A stretch of DNA of 11,611 bases from assembly GCA_017577345.1 (NCBI GenBank), contig PITX01000019.1, forward strand, positions 1-11,611, in the 5' to 3' direction. Below are positions 5,649 to 11,611 of this stretch, piece by piece (position 1 is the first letter of the stretch; each line of letters starts with the position of its first letter). Position numbers and translations under genes: made by a program. Under the pieces are notes generated by a model, which searched no databases, had not been told where the DNA came from, and saw only the letters and a list, made by a program, of their open reading frames with translations. The DNA comes from Clostridiales bacterium. Its GTDB lineage: Bacteria > Bacillota > Clostridia > Oscillospirales > Oscillospiraceae.

Positions 5649-6343
5649 TCGCAGAAAACATCGCTGTTATCCGTGCAAGAATGGAGTTGGCGGCGAAAAA
5701 AGCCGGACGCGATCCGAAGGAGATCGTACTGTGTGCGGCGACAAAAATGAACGACGCAGACCGTGTCCGTGCGGCGATCGCTGCCGGCATCACCTGCTGC
5801 GGCGAAAACCGCGTGCAGGAACTGACCGCCAAGCTGGCTTTGCATTCCTATGACGGCGCAAGCGTGCATTTTATCGGACATTTGCAGACCAACAAGGTCA
5901 GGCAGGTCGTCGGCAAGGTCGATCTCATCCAGTCCGTCGACCGCATGGAGCTGCTTGCCTGCATTGAAAGGGAAGCGGCAAAGCAAGGCATCGTGCAGGA
6001 CATCCTGCTGGAGATCAACATCGGCGCGGAGGAGAGTAAATCCGGCTTTGCGCCGGAGGAAATTGACGCAGTCGCTGCATCGATAGCGCAATTCCCGCAT
6101 TGCCGTCTGCGCGGACTGATGGCAATTCCTCCCGTTTCGGAAAAAAGCGGAGATAATTGCAGATTTTTTACGGAAATCCGGAGAATAGCTGTTGACATAA
6201 CAGCAAAAAAATATCATAATATTAGCATGGATATTCTGTCGATGGGTATGACGGACGATTTTGAGGACGCCATTGCCTGCGGCAGCACGATGATCCGCGT
6301 CGGTACTGCGATTTTCGGCGCGAGAGATTACGGAAAGAAATAA
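5645..6343 (+). CDS. yggS: YggS/PLPBP family pyridoxal-phosphate homeostasis protein
   Basis: The product is 232 residues, full length. It is a cytosolic, single-barrel PLP-binding protein (fold type III without catalytic activity) that buffers PLP and affects amino-acid and keto-acid balance; the B. subtilis homologue is ylmE. The PLP lysine is probably K34 in AATKMN (31-36). Other signatures are GENRVQE (53-59), HFIGHLQTNK (75-84), NIGAEESKSG (125-134), RGLMAIPP (156-163), SMGM (199-202) and GSTMIRVGTAIFG (213-225). The start ATG overlaps the stop of the HlyD-like gene. It is followed by sepF, the classic Gram-positive order. The 3' part (about 6150-6240) is unusually AT-rich and contains a promoter-like sequence. 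Confidence 0.95.
   Translation: MIAENIAVIRARMELAAKKAGRDPKEIVLCAATKMNDADRVRAAIAAGITCCGENRVQELTAKLALHSYDGASVHFIGHLQTNKVRQVVGKVDLIQSVDRMELLACIEREAAKQGIVQDILLEINIGAEESKSGFAPEEIDAVAASIAQFPHCRLRGLMAIPPVSEKSGDNCRFFTEIRRIAVDITAKKYHNISMDILSMGMTDDFEDAIACGSTMIRVGTAIFGARDYGKK
6192..6220 (+). promoter_or_regulatory. Candidate sigma-A promoter inside yggS, for sepF-divIVA
   Basis: A perfect -35 box TTGACA (6192-6197) and CATAAT (6215-6220, five of six -10 bases) are 17 bases apart, the optimal spacing. They lie in a clearly AT-rich patch of an otherwise GC-rich gene. Transcription would start near 6227, about 145 bases before sepF. No other promoter this good was found in the window. Confidence 0.55.
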
Positions 6344-6371
6344 AATTAGTTGACATACGGAGGATACAACC

Positions 6372-6857
6372 ATGGGACTGATGGATGAAATCAGAAAGCT
6401 GACCCGCCCCTATTCCGACACGGAAGACGATTATGATGACTATGACGACGAGCTGCCCGAGGAAGAGTCGGAGCCTGATCCCGCGCCCTACCGCCCCGCT
6501 CCTAACTACGGCCGCACTGCCGCCGCTCCGGCAGCAGAAGTGCGTCCCTCGACCGGTCGCGTCGTGAATATCAACCCCGGCACACAGCTGCAGGTCGTTC
6601 TGGTCAAGCCCGAGCGCTTCGACCAGGTCTCCGAGATCGCCGACAGCCTGCGCGACAAGAAGGCCGTCGTTCTCAACCTTGAAACGACCAACAAGGATGT
6701 TGCCCGCCGTCTGGTGGACTTCCTGTCCGGCTGTGCCTATGCCCTTGACGGCAAGATCAAGAAAATTGCCATTTCCACCTACCTCGTCACCCCGTACAAT
6801 GTCGGTGTGGTCGGTGATCTGGCGGAAGAGCTGGAAAACAATGGCGTATATTTCTGA
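6372..6857 (+). CDS. sepF: Cell division protein SepF
   Basis: The product is 161 residues. SepF tethers FtsZ to the membrane and shapes the Z-ring in Gram-positives. It starts with a short amphipathic membrane-targeting helix (MGLMDEIRKL, 1-10). An acidic, then Pro/Ala-rich disordered linker (about 15-62) follows. The C-terminal SepF/DUF552 domain (about 70-161) contains QVVLVKPERF (74-83), VVLNLE (99-104), RRLVDFLSG (112-120) and STYLVTPYNV (135-144). GGAGG (6359-6363) lies 8 bases before the ATG. It sits between yggS and divIVA as in B. subtilis, but without ylmG and ylmH, and may be driven partly by the promoter inside yggS. Confidence 0.95.
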   Translation: MGLMDEIRKLTRPYSDTEDDYDDYDDELPEEESEPDPAPYRPAPNYGRTAAAPAAEVRPSTGRVVNINPGTQLQVVLVKPERFDQVSEIADSLRDKKAVVLNLETTNKDVARRLVDFLSGCAYALDGKIKKIAISTYLVTPYNVGVVGDLAEELENNGVYF

Positions 6858-6912
6858 TCCGCAGAGCCTTATTTTCTCTCACCTTACATAAAAATATAAT
6901 GGAGGTTTCATC

Positions 6913-7653
6913 ATGCTGACACCGCAGCAGATCCAGGAGATCAGTTTTGAAAAAGCCATCTTCGGCGGCTATGACATGGCATCGGTCGACGATGTGCTTG
7001 AACCGCTGACGGAAGATTATCTCACCCTTTATAAAGAAAACTCCGTTCTGAAAAGCAAGATGCGGATCTTGGTGGAGAAGCTGGAGGAATACCGCAAGCA
7101 GGAGGCCTCCATGCAGAACGCCATTCTTGCCGCGCAGAAAACCTGCGAGCAGATGACCGTTGATGCCGAGAAGAAGTGCGCAAAGATGCTGCGCGATGCG
7201 GAGGAAGCCGCCTCGGTCAAGGCGCAGAATGCAGACGCGATGATCGGCAGCGAAACCGAGCGTCTGGAAGCGGCACAGCAGGCAACGGCACAGTTCATTG
7301 ACGGCATGGAACGCCGTCTGAAGCGTCAGCTGGAGCTACTGGACGGGCTTCGCAGGCAGGAGCTTCCCGAGAAGGAAGCCGCTCCTGCCGAAGAGCCTGC
7401 CCGTCCGTTCGACTACGACAAAAATCCCATTGCCCCCTCTACGGAGGAAAAGGCGGATGCGCTGATCGAGGAGATCGGACAGCATGTTGAGGAGTCGATC
7501 GACGTCCCCGAGACCGTTCCGGCAGAGGACGCACCCATCGAAGCGCCTGCCGCTGAGGAAACATTCCCTCTGCACGGCGAGCTGTCGCCTGCCAAGCAGA
7601 AGGTTTTTGAGGAATTAAAATTCGGTCGTAACTACGACCCGACCAAGGAATAA
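6913..7653 (+). CDS. divIVA: DivIVA family cell-division / polarity protein
   Basis: The product is 246 residues. DivIVA proteins bind curved membrane at septa and poles and recruit partners. The N-terminal lipid-binding domain is recognisable: MLTPQQI, then FGGYDMASVDDVLEPLTEDY (17-36). A long coiled coil runs from about 40 to 150, followed by an acidic Pro/Ala/Glu-rich tail (about 150-225) and a short conserved-looking end (KQKVFEELKFGRNYDPTKE, 228-246). Against B. subtilis DivIVA the membrane-inserting Phe17 is kept, but the next residue, Arg18 there, is Gly. GGAGG (6901-6905) lies 7 bases before the start. It is followed directly by the ileS T-box leader, reproducing the divIVA-ileS adjacency of many Firmicutes. 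A 6-bp hairpin GGTCGT/ACGACC lies in the last codons (7624-7639) but lacks a T-run. Confidence 0.93.
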   Translation: MLTPQQIQEISFEKAIFGGYDMASVDDVLEPLTEDYLTLYKENSVLKSKMRILVEKLEEYRKQEASMQNAILAAQKTCEQMTVDAEKKCAKMLRDAEEAASVKAQNADAMIGSETERLEAAQQATAQFIDGMERRLKRQLELLDGLRRQELPEKEAAPAEEPARPFDYDKNPIAPSTEEKADALIEEIGQHVEESIDVPETVPAEDAPIEAPAAEETFPLHGELSPAKQKVFEELKFGRNYDPTKE

Positions 7654-7662
7654 TCACCCTGC

Positions 7663-7894
7663 GCTGATGGGGACAAACAGCACACCCTCCGCATACAGAA
7701 AGCTGCCGGTCGATGCAAGACAGCTGCGCGATGTGTGAATATCACCCCGGAGCATCCGCCTGAACTTCGAGTAAGGCAGGACGGTTCACGCCCGTTACCG
7801 CGTTTTGAGTGCCCCCGTTTTCGGGGGAACAGGAGTGGTACCGCAGAGGAAAGAAAACACCTCTGTCTCTTGACCGAGACAGGGGTGTTTTTAT
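7663..7894 (+). promoter_or_regulatory. T-box riboswitch for isoleucine (ileS leader)
   Basis: T-box leaders sense uncharged tRNA and let transcription continue when the amino acid is scarce. Stem I can be drawn from 7663 to 7753: GCT/AGC (7663-7665/7751-7753), a GA-type internal loop, GGGG/CCCC (7669-7672/7745-7748), the specifier loop, then CACAC/GTGTG (7681-7685/7733-7737). The 3' side of the loop reads AATATCA, with ATC (Ile) at 7741-7743 followed by the usual purine. A hairpin CCCCCG-TTTT-CGGGGG (7812-7827) precedes the T-box AGGAGTGGTACCGCAG (7831-7846). TGGT (7836-7839) can pair with an ACCA tRNA end. The antiterminator pairs CAGAGG (7844-7849) with CCTCTG (7860-7865), leaving the 7-nt bulge TGGTACC. 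Codon and downstream gene agree. Confidence 0.93.
7855..7892 (+). terminator. T-box intrinsic terminator
   Basis: The 12-bp stem CACCTCTGTCTC (7858-7869) / GAGACAGGGGTG (7876-7887) has one G-T pair and a 6-base loop, is extended by A-T pairs, and ends in a T-run (7888-7892). Its 5' arm shares bases with the antiterminator 3' arm (7860-7865), so the two folds exclude each other. Confidence 0.93.
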
Positions 7895-7980
7895 TTGTGT
7901 CGCTCTCTTTCGTTGTTGCGAGGGGGCGAATACCGAAAAATCTCCCGTTTCTGTCATATCAACTTATACTATCATTTCTT
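7895..7980. other. Leader between T-box terminator and ileS RBS
   Basis: This 86-base stretch contains a 24-base segment (7934-7957) that matches 3893-3916 of the miaA-hfq spacer at 23 of 24 positions, so it carries a fragment of the same dispersed repeat. No gene or convincing extra promoter is seen; the TATACT at 7965-7970 lacks a -35 partner. Confidence 0.6.
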
Positions 7981-7985
7981 GGAGG
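7981..7985 (+). promoter_or_regulatory. ileS ribosome binding site
   Basis: GGAGG lies 6 bases before the ATG at 7992. It rules out the longer in-frame reading that begins at 7809 inside the T-box and would run through the terminator hairpin. Confidence 0.85.
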
Positions 7986-7991
7986 AAATTT

Positions 7992-10796
7992 ATGGAATAC
8001 AAAGATACCATCATCACCCCGCAGACCGACTTCCCCATGCGTGCCGGTCTGCCTGCCCGTGAGCCGGGTATGCTGGAGCATTGGAACCGGATCGATGTCT
8101 ACCGTCTCCTGCTGGAAAAGAATCAGGGAAAGCCCGCTTTCGTTCTGCATGACGGTCCTCCCTTCTCCAACGGCGATATTCACATGGGTCATGCGCTGAA
8201 CAAGACCCTCAAGGACTTCATCGTCCGTTCCTACGCCATGCGCGGCTACTATACTCCCTATACCCCCGGCTGGGACAATCACGGTATGCCCATTGAGTCC
8301 GCGATCATCAAAAAGAACAAGCTCAATCACAAGACCATGCCCGTGACCGAGTTCCGCGATGCGTGCGAAAACTTTGCCGAGGACTTCATCCAGCGGCAGA
8401 TGGCAGGCTTCCGCCGTCTGGGCGTACTGGGCGACTGGGAGCATCCCTACCGCACCATGGACAGGCATTTTGAGGCGGAGGAAGTCAAGGTCTTCGGTGA
8501 AATGTACCGCAAGGGTTATATCTACAAGGGCTTGAAGCCCGTTTACTGGTGTCCGAAGGACGAGACTGCTCTGGCGGAGGCGGAGATCGAATATCAGGAC
8601 GACCCCTGCACCACGGTCTATGTCAAGTTCCCGATGCAGGATGATCTGGGCAAGCTGTCCCACCTGGATCACAGCAGGCTGAGCTTCGTCATCTGGACGA
8701 CCACCATCTGGACGCTCCCCGGCAACATGGGCATCTGCCTGCATCCGAGAGAACGCTACGCCATCGTCCGCTCGGAAAACGGCGAAATGTATATCATCGC
8801 CGAGGCACTGATCGAAAAGGTCATGAAGGTCGGCGGCATTGAAAAATATGAGATCGTCGAGACCCATCCCGGCAATTTCTTCGAAAACATGCTGGCAAAG
8901 CATCCGTTCCTCGACAAGACCTCCCGCCTGCTCAACGCAGAGTATGTCACCATGGACTCCGGTACCGGCTGCGTCCACACCGCGCCCGGCTTCGGCGCAG
9001 ACGACTATCAGACCTGCCGCCGCTACGGCATGGAGCTGATCGTTCCGGTCGATGACCGCGGCCGTCATACCGACTATGCCGGAAAATACGCCGGCATGAA
9101 GACCGACGAATCCAACCCCGTCATTCTGGCGGACATGAAGGAAAGCGGTGCGCTGTTTGCCTCCGAGAACATCGTTCACAGCTATCCGCACTGCTGGCGC
9201 TGCAAGTCCCCGATCATCTTCCGTGCCACCCCGCAGTGGTTCTGCTCGGTCGAATCGTTCAAGGATGAGGCAGTCGCCGCCTGCGACAATGTGCAGTGGC
9301 TTCCCGCATGGGGCAAGGATCGCATGGTCTCCATGATCCGTGACCGTGCAGACTGGTGCATCTCCCGTCAACGCCGCTGGGGTCTGCCGATCCCCGTCTT
9401 CTACTGCAAGGACTGCGGCAAACCCGTCTGTACGCCGGAAAGCATTGCACATATCTCCAAGCTGTTTGACGAGCATGGCTCGAACTACTGGTTTGCCCAC
9501 GAGGCAGACGAGCTGATCCCGACAGGTCTTTCCTGCCCGCACTGCGGCGGCAAATCGTTTGAGAAGGAGACCGATACGCTGGACGGCTGGTTTGACTCCG
9601 GCTCCACCCACATCGCCTCCCTGCGCCGTGAGCATCCCGAGCTGTGGCCTTCCGCCATGTATCTGGAGGGTGCCGACCAGTACCGCGGCTGGTTCCAGTC
9701 CAGTCTTCTCACCAGCGTCGGCGCACTCGGTCAGGGTGCTCCGTTCGGCAAGTGCCTGACGCACGGCTGGACGGTCGACGGCGAGGGCAAGGCCATGCAC
9801 AAGTCCCTCGGCAACGGCGTTGATCCCGCCGAGCTGATCCGCGATTTCGGCGCGGACATCGTCCGTCTGTGGGCGGCATCTGCCGACTACCGCGCCGATG
9901 TGCGCTGCTCCAAGGAGATTTTCAAGCAGCTTTCCCAGAGCTATCTGAAATTCCGCAACACCGCCCGTTACTGCCTCGGCAACCTGGCGGAGTTTGACGC
10001 AAACGACCTCGTCCGTCCGGAGGATATGTCCGAGCTTGACCGCTGGGCGATCACGAAGCTCAATGAGCTCATCCGCACCTCCTTCGCGGCGTACGAAAAC
10101 TTTGAATTCCATGTGCTGACCCACGCGATCAACGATTTCTGCGTGGTCGAGCTGTCCAACTTCTATCTTGACATTCTCAAGGACCGCCTCTACTGTGAGG
10201 CAAAGAACGGTTTGAAGCGCCGCAGTGCGCAGACTGCCCTGTTCCTGATCGTGGACGCACTGGCGAAGATGTACGCGCCGATCCTGCCCTTCACCTGCGA
10301 CGAGATCTGGCAGGCAATGCCGCACCGTGACGGTGACGATGTGCGCAACATCGTCCTCAACGAGCTGGCAAAGCCGTATGCCGACTACGCCCTCACGGAC
10401 GAGCAGATGGCAAAGTGGGATCAGCTCATCGCCCTGCGCGACGATGTCAACAGCGTTCTGGAAGCTGCCCGTGCCGATAAGCGCATCGGTAAGGCGCTGG
10501 AGGCACATGTCTCCCTCTACGCGCTCGATGACGAGGGGCATGAGGTGCTGAACGCCCTCCGTGACTTTGACCTCCCCGAGCTGTTCATCGTTTCCGATGT
10601 GAAGCTGACCGAAAAAGCGTCTGACAGTGTTCTTGCACAGGGCAAGAGCACCCGTTTCACCGGCATCAACATCGAAGTGACCGAGGCAGAGGGCGTGAAG
10701 TGCCCGCGCTGCTGGATGCATTCGACCAAGGCAAATGCCGACGGTCTGTGTCCGCGCTGTGCCGCAGTCGTCGCGGAAATGGATCTGAGCGAATGA
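7992..10796 (+). CDS. ileS: Isoleucyl-tRNA synthetase IleS
   Basis: The product is 934 residues, class I aminoacyl-tRNA synthetase charging tRNA-Ile. The Rossmann-fold HIGH motif is HMGH (64-67). The CP1 editing domain is marked by WTTTIWTLPGN and GTGCVHTAPGFGADDY. WCISRQRRWGLP precedes a Cys-rich segment (CKDC and CPHC pairs). The KMSKS loop is the variant KAMHKSLGN (600-608), in which Lys604 and Ser605 keep the active-site K-S. The anticodon-binding helical domain follows, and a C-terminal zinc finger has C904, C907, C920 and C923. The architecture and length match the common bacterial type that ends in a zinc finger. Expression is controlled by the isoleucine T-box upstream. The stop codon overlaps the start of the next gene by 4 bp. 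Confidence 0.97.
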   Translation: MEYKDTIITPQTDFPMRAGLPAREPGMLEHWNRIDVYRLLLEKNQGKPAFVLHDGPPFSNGDIHMGHALNKTLKDFIVRSYAMRGYYTPYTPGWDNHGMPIESAIIKKNKLNHKTMPVTEFRDACENFAEDFIQRQMAGFRRLGVLGDWEHPYRTMDRHFEAEEVKVFGEMYRKGYIYKGLKPVYWCPKDETALAEAEIEYQDDPCTTVYVKFPMQDDLGKLSHLDHSRLSFVIWTTTIWTLPGNMGICLHPRERYAIVRSENGEMYIIAEALIEKVMKVGGIEKYEIVETHPGNFFENMLAKHPFLDKTSRLLNAEYVTMDSGTGCVHTAPGFGADDYQTCRRYGMELIVPVDDRGRHTDYAGKYAGMKTDESNPVILADMKESGALFASENIVHSYPHCWRCKSPIIFRATPQWFCSVESFKDEAVAACDNVQWLPAWGKDRMVSMIRDRADWCISRQRRWGLPIPVFYCKDCGKPVCTPESIAHISKLFDEHGSNYWFAHEADELIPTGLSCPHCGGKSFEKETDTLDGWFDSGSTHIASLRREHPELWPSAMYLEGADQYRGWFQSSLLTSVGALGQGAPFGKCLTHGWTVDGEGKAMHKSLGNGVDPAELIRDFGADIVRLWAASADYRADVRCSKEIFKQLSQSYLKFRNTARYCLGNLAEFDANDLVRPEDMSELDRWAITKLNELIRTSFAAYENFEFHVLTHAINDFCVVELSNFYLDILKDRLYCEAKNGLKRRSAQTALFLIVDALAKMYAPILPFTCDEIWQAMPHRDGDDVRNIVLNELAKPYADYALTDEQMAKWDQLIALRDDVNSVLEAARADKRIGKALEAHVSLYALDDEGHEVLNALRDFDLPELFIVSDVKLTEKASDSVLAQGKSTRFTGINIEVTEAEGVKCPRCWMHSTKANADGLCPRCAAVVAEMDLSE

Positions 10797-11410
10797 TCCC
10801 GCTTCTGATCGTGCTCGCCGCGCTTATTCTCCTGTTCGGTGCCTACGGCATCACGCATCTGACCAATCGGCGGCATAACCGCACGTTAAATGCGGACGGA
10901 TTTCTCTATAACCAGCGCGAGGCTCCCGCGAAGGAGCTTCGCTACGGTTTTTTCTCCGCAGGCTATAACGGCTGCGGCTGGATCGCGGTCTATAACGCCT
11001 GCCGGATCTTGGGAGAAATCGTCCATCCGTCAGAGATAATCAGCGATTTTGAGCGATATGGAGCGATTTTGTTCGGTTTGTTCGGTACATGGACGGGCGC
11101 GGTCACGCACTACTTCCGCAAACGCGGGTGCCGCGTCAACGCCACAAGGAAACGGGAGCGTATGGACGCACTGGCGAAAGCCGCTCCCGTCAGTATCCTC
11201 TGGTTCTGGCACCGAAAAGGCGCGCATTTTATCGCTCTGCGCCCGAGTGAGCAGGGCTTTATCGGCTACAATGTTTTTTCCAACTCGAAGAAAGCCGTTT
11301 TGCTCGGTGCCTCGGTGCAGGAATTTCTGGAAAAACGAAATTATCATGCGCCGCGTCTGATCGCGGTGAAAAAGGAAGCATCTGAGCATGACGAAAGAGC
11401 AACTGCATGA
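10793..11410 (+). CDS. Membrane-anchored protein with C39/papain-like cysteine-peptidase pattern
   Basis: The product is 205 residues, and I do not recognise a named gene. An N-terminal hydrophobic helix (about 2-19) has no positive charge before it and is followed by a basic stretch (NRRHNR, 25-30), so by the positive-inside rule the main domain may face the cytoplasm. The domain has a Cys in a helix-capping context, YNGCGWIAVYNACRIL (58-73, Cys61). Further on come HRKGAHFIALRP (140-151, His145) and GYNVF (158-162, Asn160). The order Cys, His, Asn/Asp is typical of papain-fold peptidases such as the C39-like group. Activity is inference. The ATG overlaps the ileS stop (ATGA), so translation is probably coupled. 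The C-terminus overlaps the next gene by 23 bp. The longer in-frame reading from 10700 lies inside ileS and is rejected. Confidence 0.7.
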   Translation: MIPLLIVLAALILLFGAYGITHLTNRRHNRTLNADGFLYNQREAPAKELRYGFFSAGYNGCGWIAVYNACRILGEIVHPSEIISDFERYGAILFGLFGTWTGAVTHYFRKRGCRVNATRKRERMDALAKAAPVSILWFWHRKGAHFIALRPSEQGFIGYNVFSNSKKAVLLGASVQEFLEKRNYHAPRLIAVKKEASEHDERATA

Positions 11411-11611
11411 AAAAACCGTCGCACTATGCGGCAAACTCATCCAAACACGGAGCTATTCCGGCGAGGAACAGCCCATCGCGGCGCTGATCGCGCAGGAAAT
11501 GCGCGATCTCGGCTATGACGAGGTGCGTTTTGACGGCTACGGCAATGTGATCGGCTGTCTCCGCGGCAACCGTCCCGGTGCAAGGGTTCTGCTGGACGGT
11601 CATATCGACAC
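11388..11611 (+). CDS. M20-family metallohydrolase, N-terminal part
   Basis: Only 74 codons are in the window; the gene continues past its end. The translated start (MTKEQLHEKTVALCGKLIQ...) has the M20 peptidase layout: a leading helix, RSYSGEEQPIAALIAQ (residues 21-36), GYDEVRFDGYGNVIG (42-56), and the first metal/catalytic motif LLDGHIDT at the very end, with the His ligand and catalytic Asp. The pattern GNVIG followed by DGHIDT resembles the YgeY-type hydrolases linked to selenium metabolism in Clostridia, but the fragment is too short to separate these from other M20 aminoacylases and dipeptidases. It starts inside the preceding gene, and AAAGGAAG (11371-11378) is a plausible RBS. Confidence 0.85.
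   Translation, partial: MTKEQLHEKTVALCGKLIQTRSYSGEEQPIAALIAQEMRDLGYDEVRFDGYGNVIGCLRGNRPGARVLLDGHID

Noticed and set aside
6350..6355. TTGACA just before sepF
   Set aside because: A -10 box at the proper distance would fall within the sepF start, and no suitable sequence is there.
5525..6373. 282-codon - strand reading frame across the end of the HlyD-like gene and yggS
   Set aside because: It is antisense to two well-supported genes, has no domain pattern, and spans their boundary.
6872..6900. Consensus -10 box TATAAT (6895-6900) before divIVA
   Set aside because: It abuts the RBS (6901-6905), so transcription from it would begin after the RBS. The -35 region is also poor. It is more likely just AT-rich spacer.
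7959..10721. 920-codon open reading frame on the - strand opposite ileS
   Set aside because: It mirrors the codon bias of ileS, whose protein has every expected motif. The antisense translation shows no recognisable domain and no RBS was noted.

Overview
The window reads as a stretch of core chromosome from a Gram-positive gut- or rumen-type clostridium. The likely group is Oscillospiraceae/Ruminococcaceae, inferred from moderately high GC coding DNA, a T-box leader, SepF plus DivIVA, the mutL-miaA-hfq order, and many small dispersed hairpin repeats of the kind common in such genomes. All genes are on the + strand. The species cannot be named from sequence alone.

Region 1 (1-712) looks like an insertion. 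A small AT-richer gene for an S23-type four-helix-bundle protein (200-559) lies between two identical 81-bp direct repeats (1-81 and 632-712). Each repeat is a string of tiny hairpins separated by a TCGATAT spacer. More hairpins with the complementary ATATCGA spacer precede the gene. A 36-bp tandem repeat (548-637) overlaps the gene's 3' end and supplies its last three codons and stop. This is the least ordinary part of the window.

Region 2 (738-3501) is mutL (mismatch repair, endonuclease-type) followed one base later by miaA (tRNA dimethylallyltransferase).

Region 3 (3502-4163) is a 662-bp spacer with no gene I can support. It is packed with dispersed repeat fragments, including two oppositely oriented 35-bp copies of one hairpin element whose stems vary in a compensatory way. 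It ends with a candidate promoter and RBS for hfq.

Region 4 (4164-7653) is hfq, a membrane-anchored HlyD-like protein, yggS (PLP homeostasis), sepF and divIVA (division and cell pole). The HlyD-like gene and yggS overlap by 4 bp. A strong sigma-A-like promoter lies inside the 3' part of yggS and may drive sepF-divIVA. The ylmG and ylmH genes that often sit between sepF and divIVA are absent.

Region 5 (7654-11611) is an isoleucine T-box leader (specifier ATC at 7741-7743, T-box near 7831, intrinsic terminator near 7858-7892) controlling ileS. Next come a membrane-anchored protein with a cysteine-peptidase-like Cys/His pattern, coupled to ileS by a 4-bp stop/start overlap, and the first 74 codons of an M20-family metallohydrolase cut by the window end.
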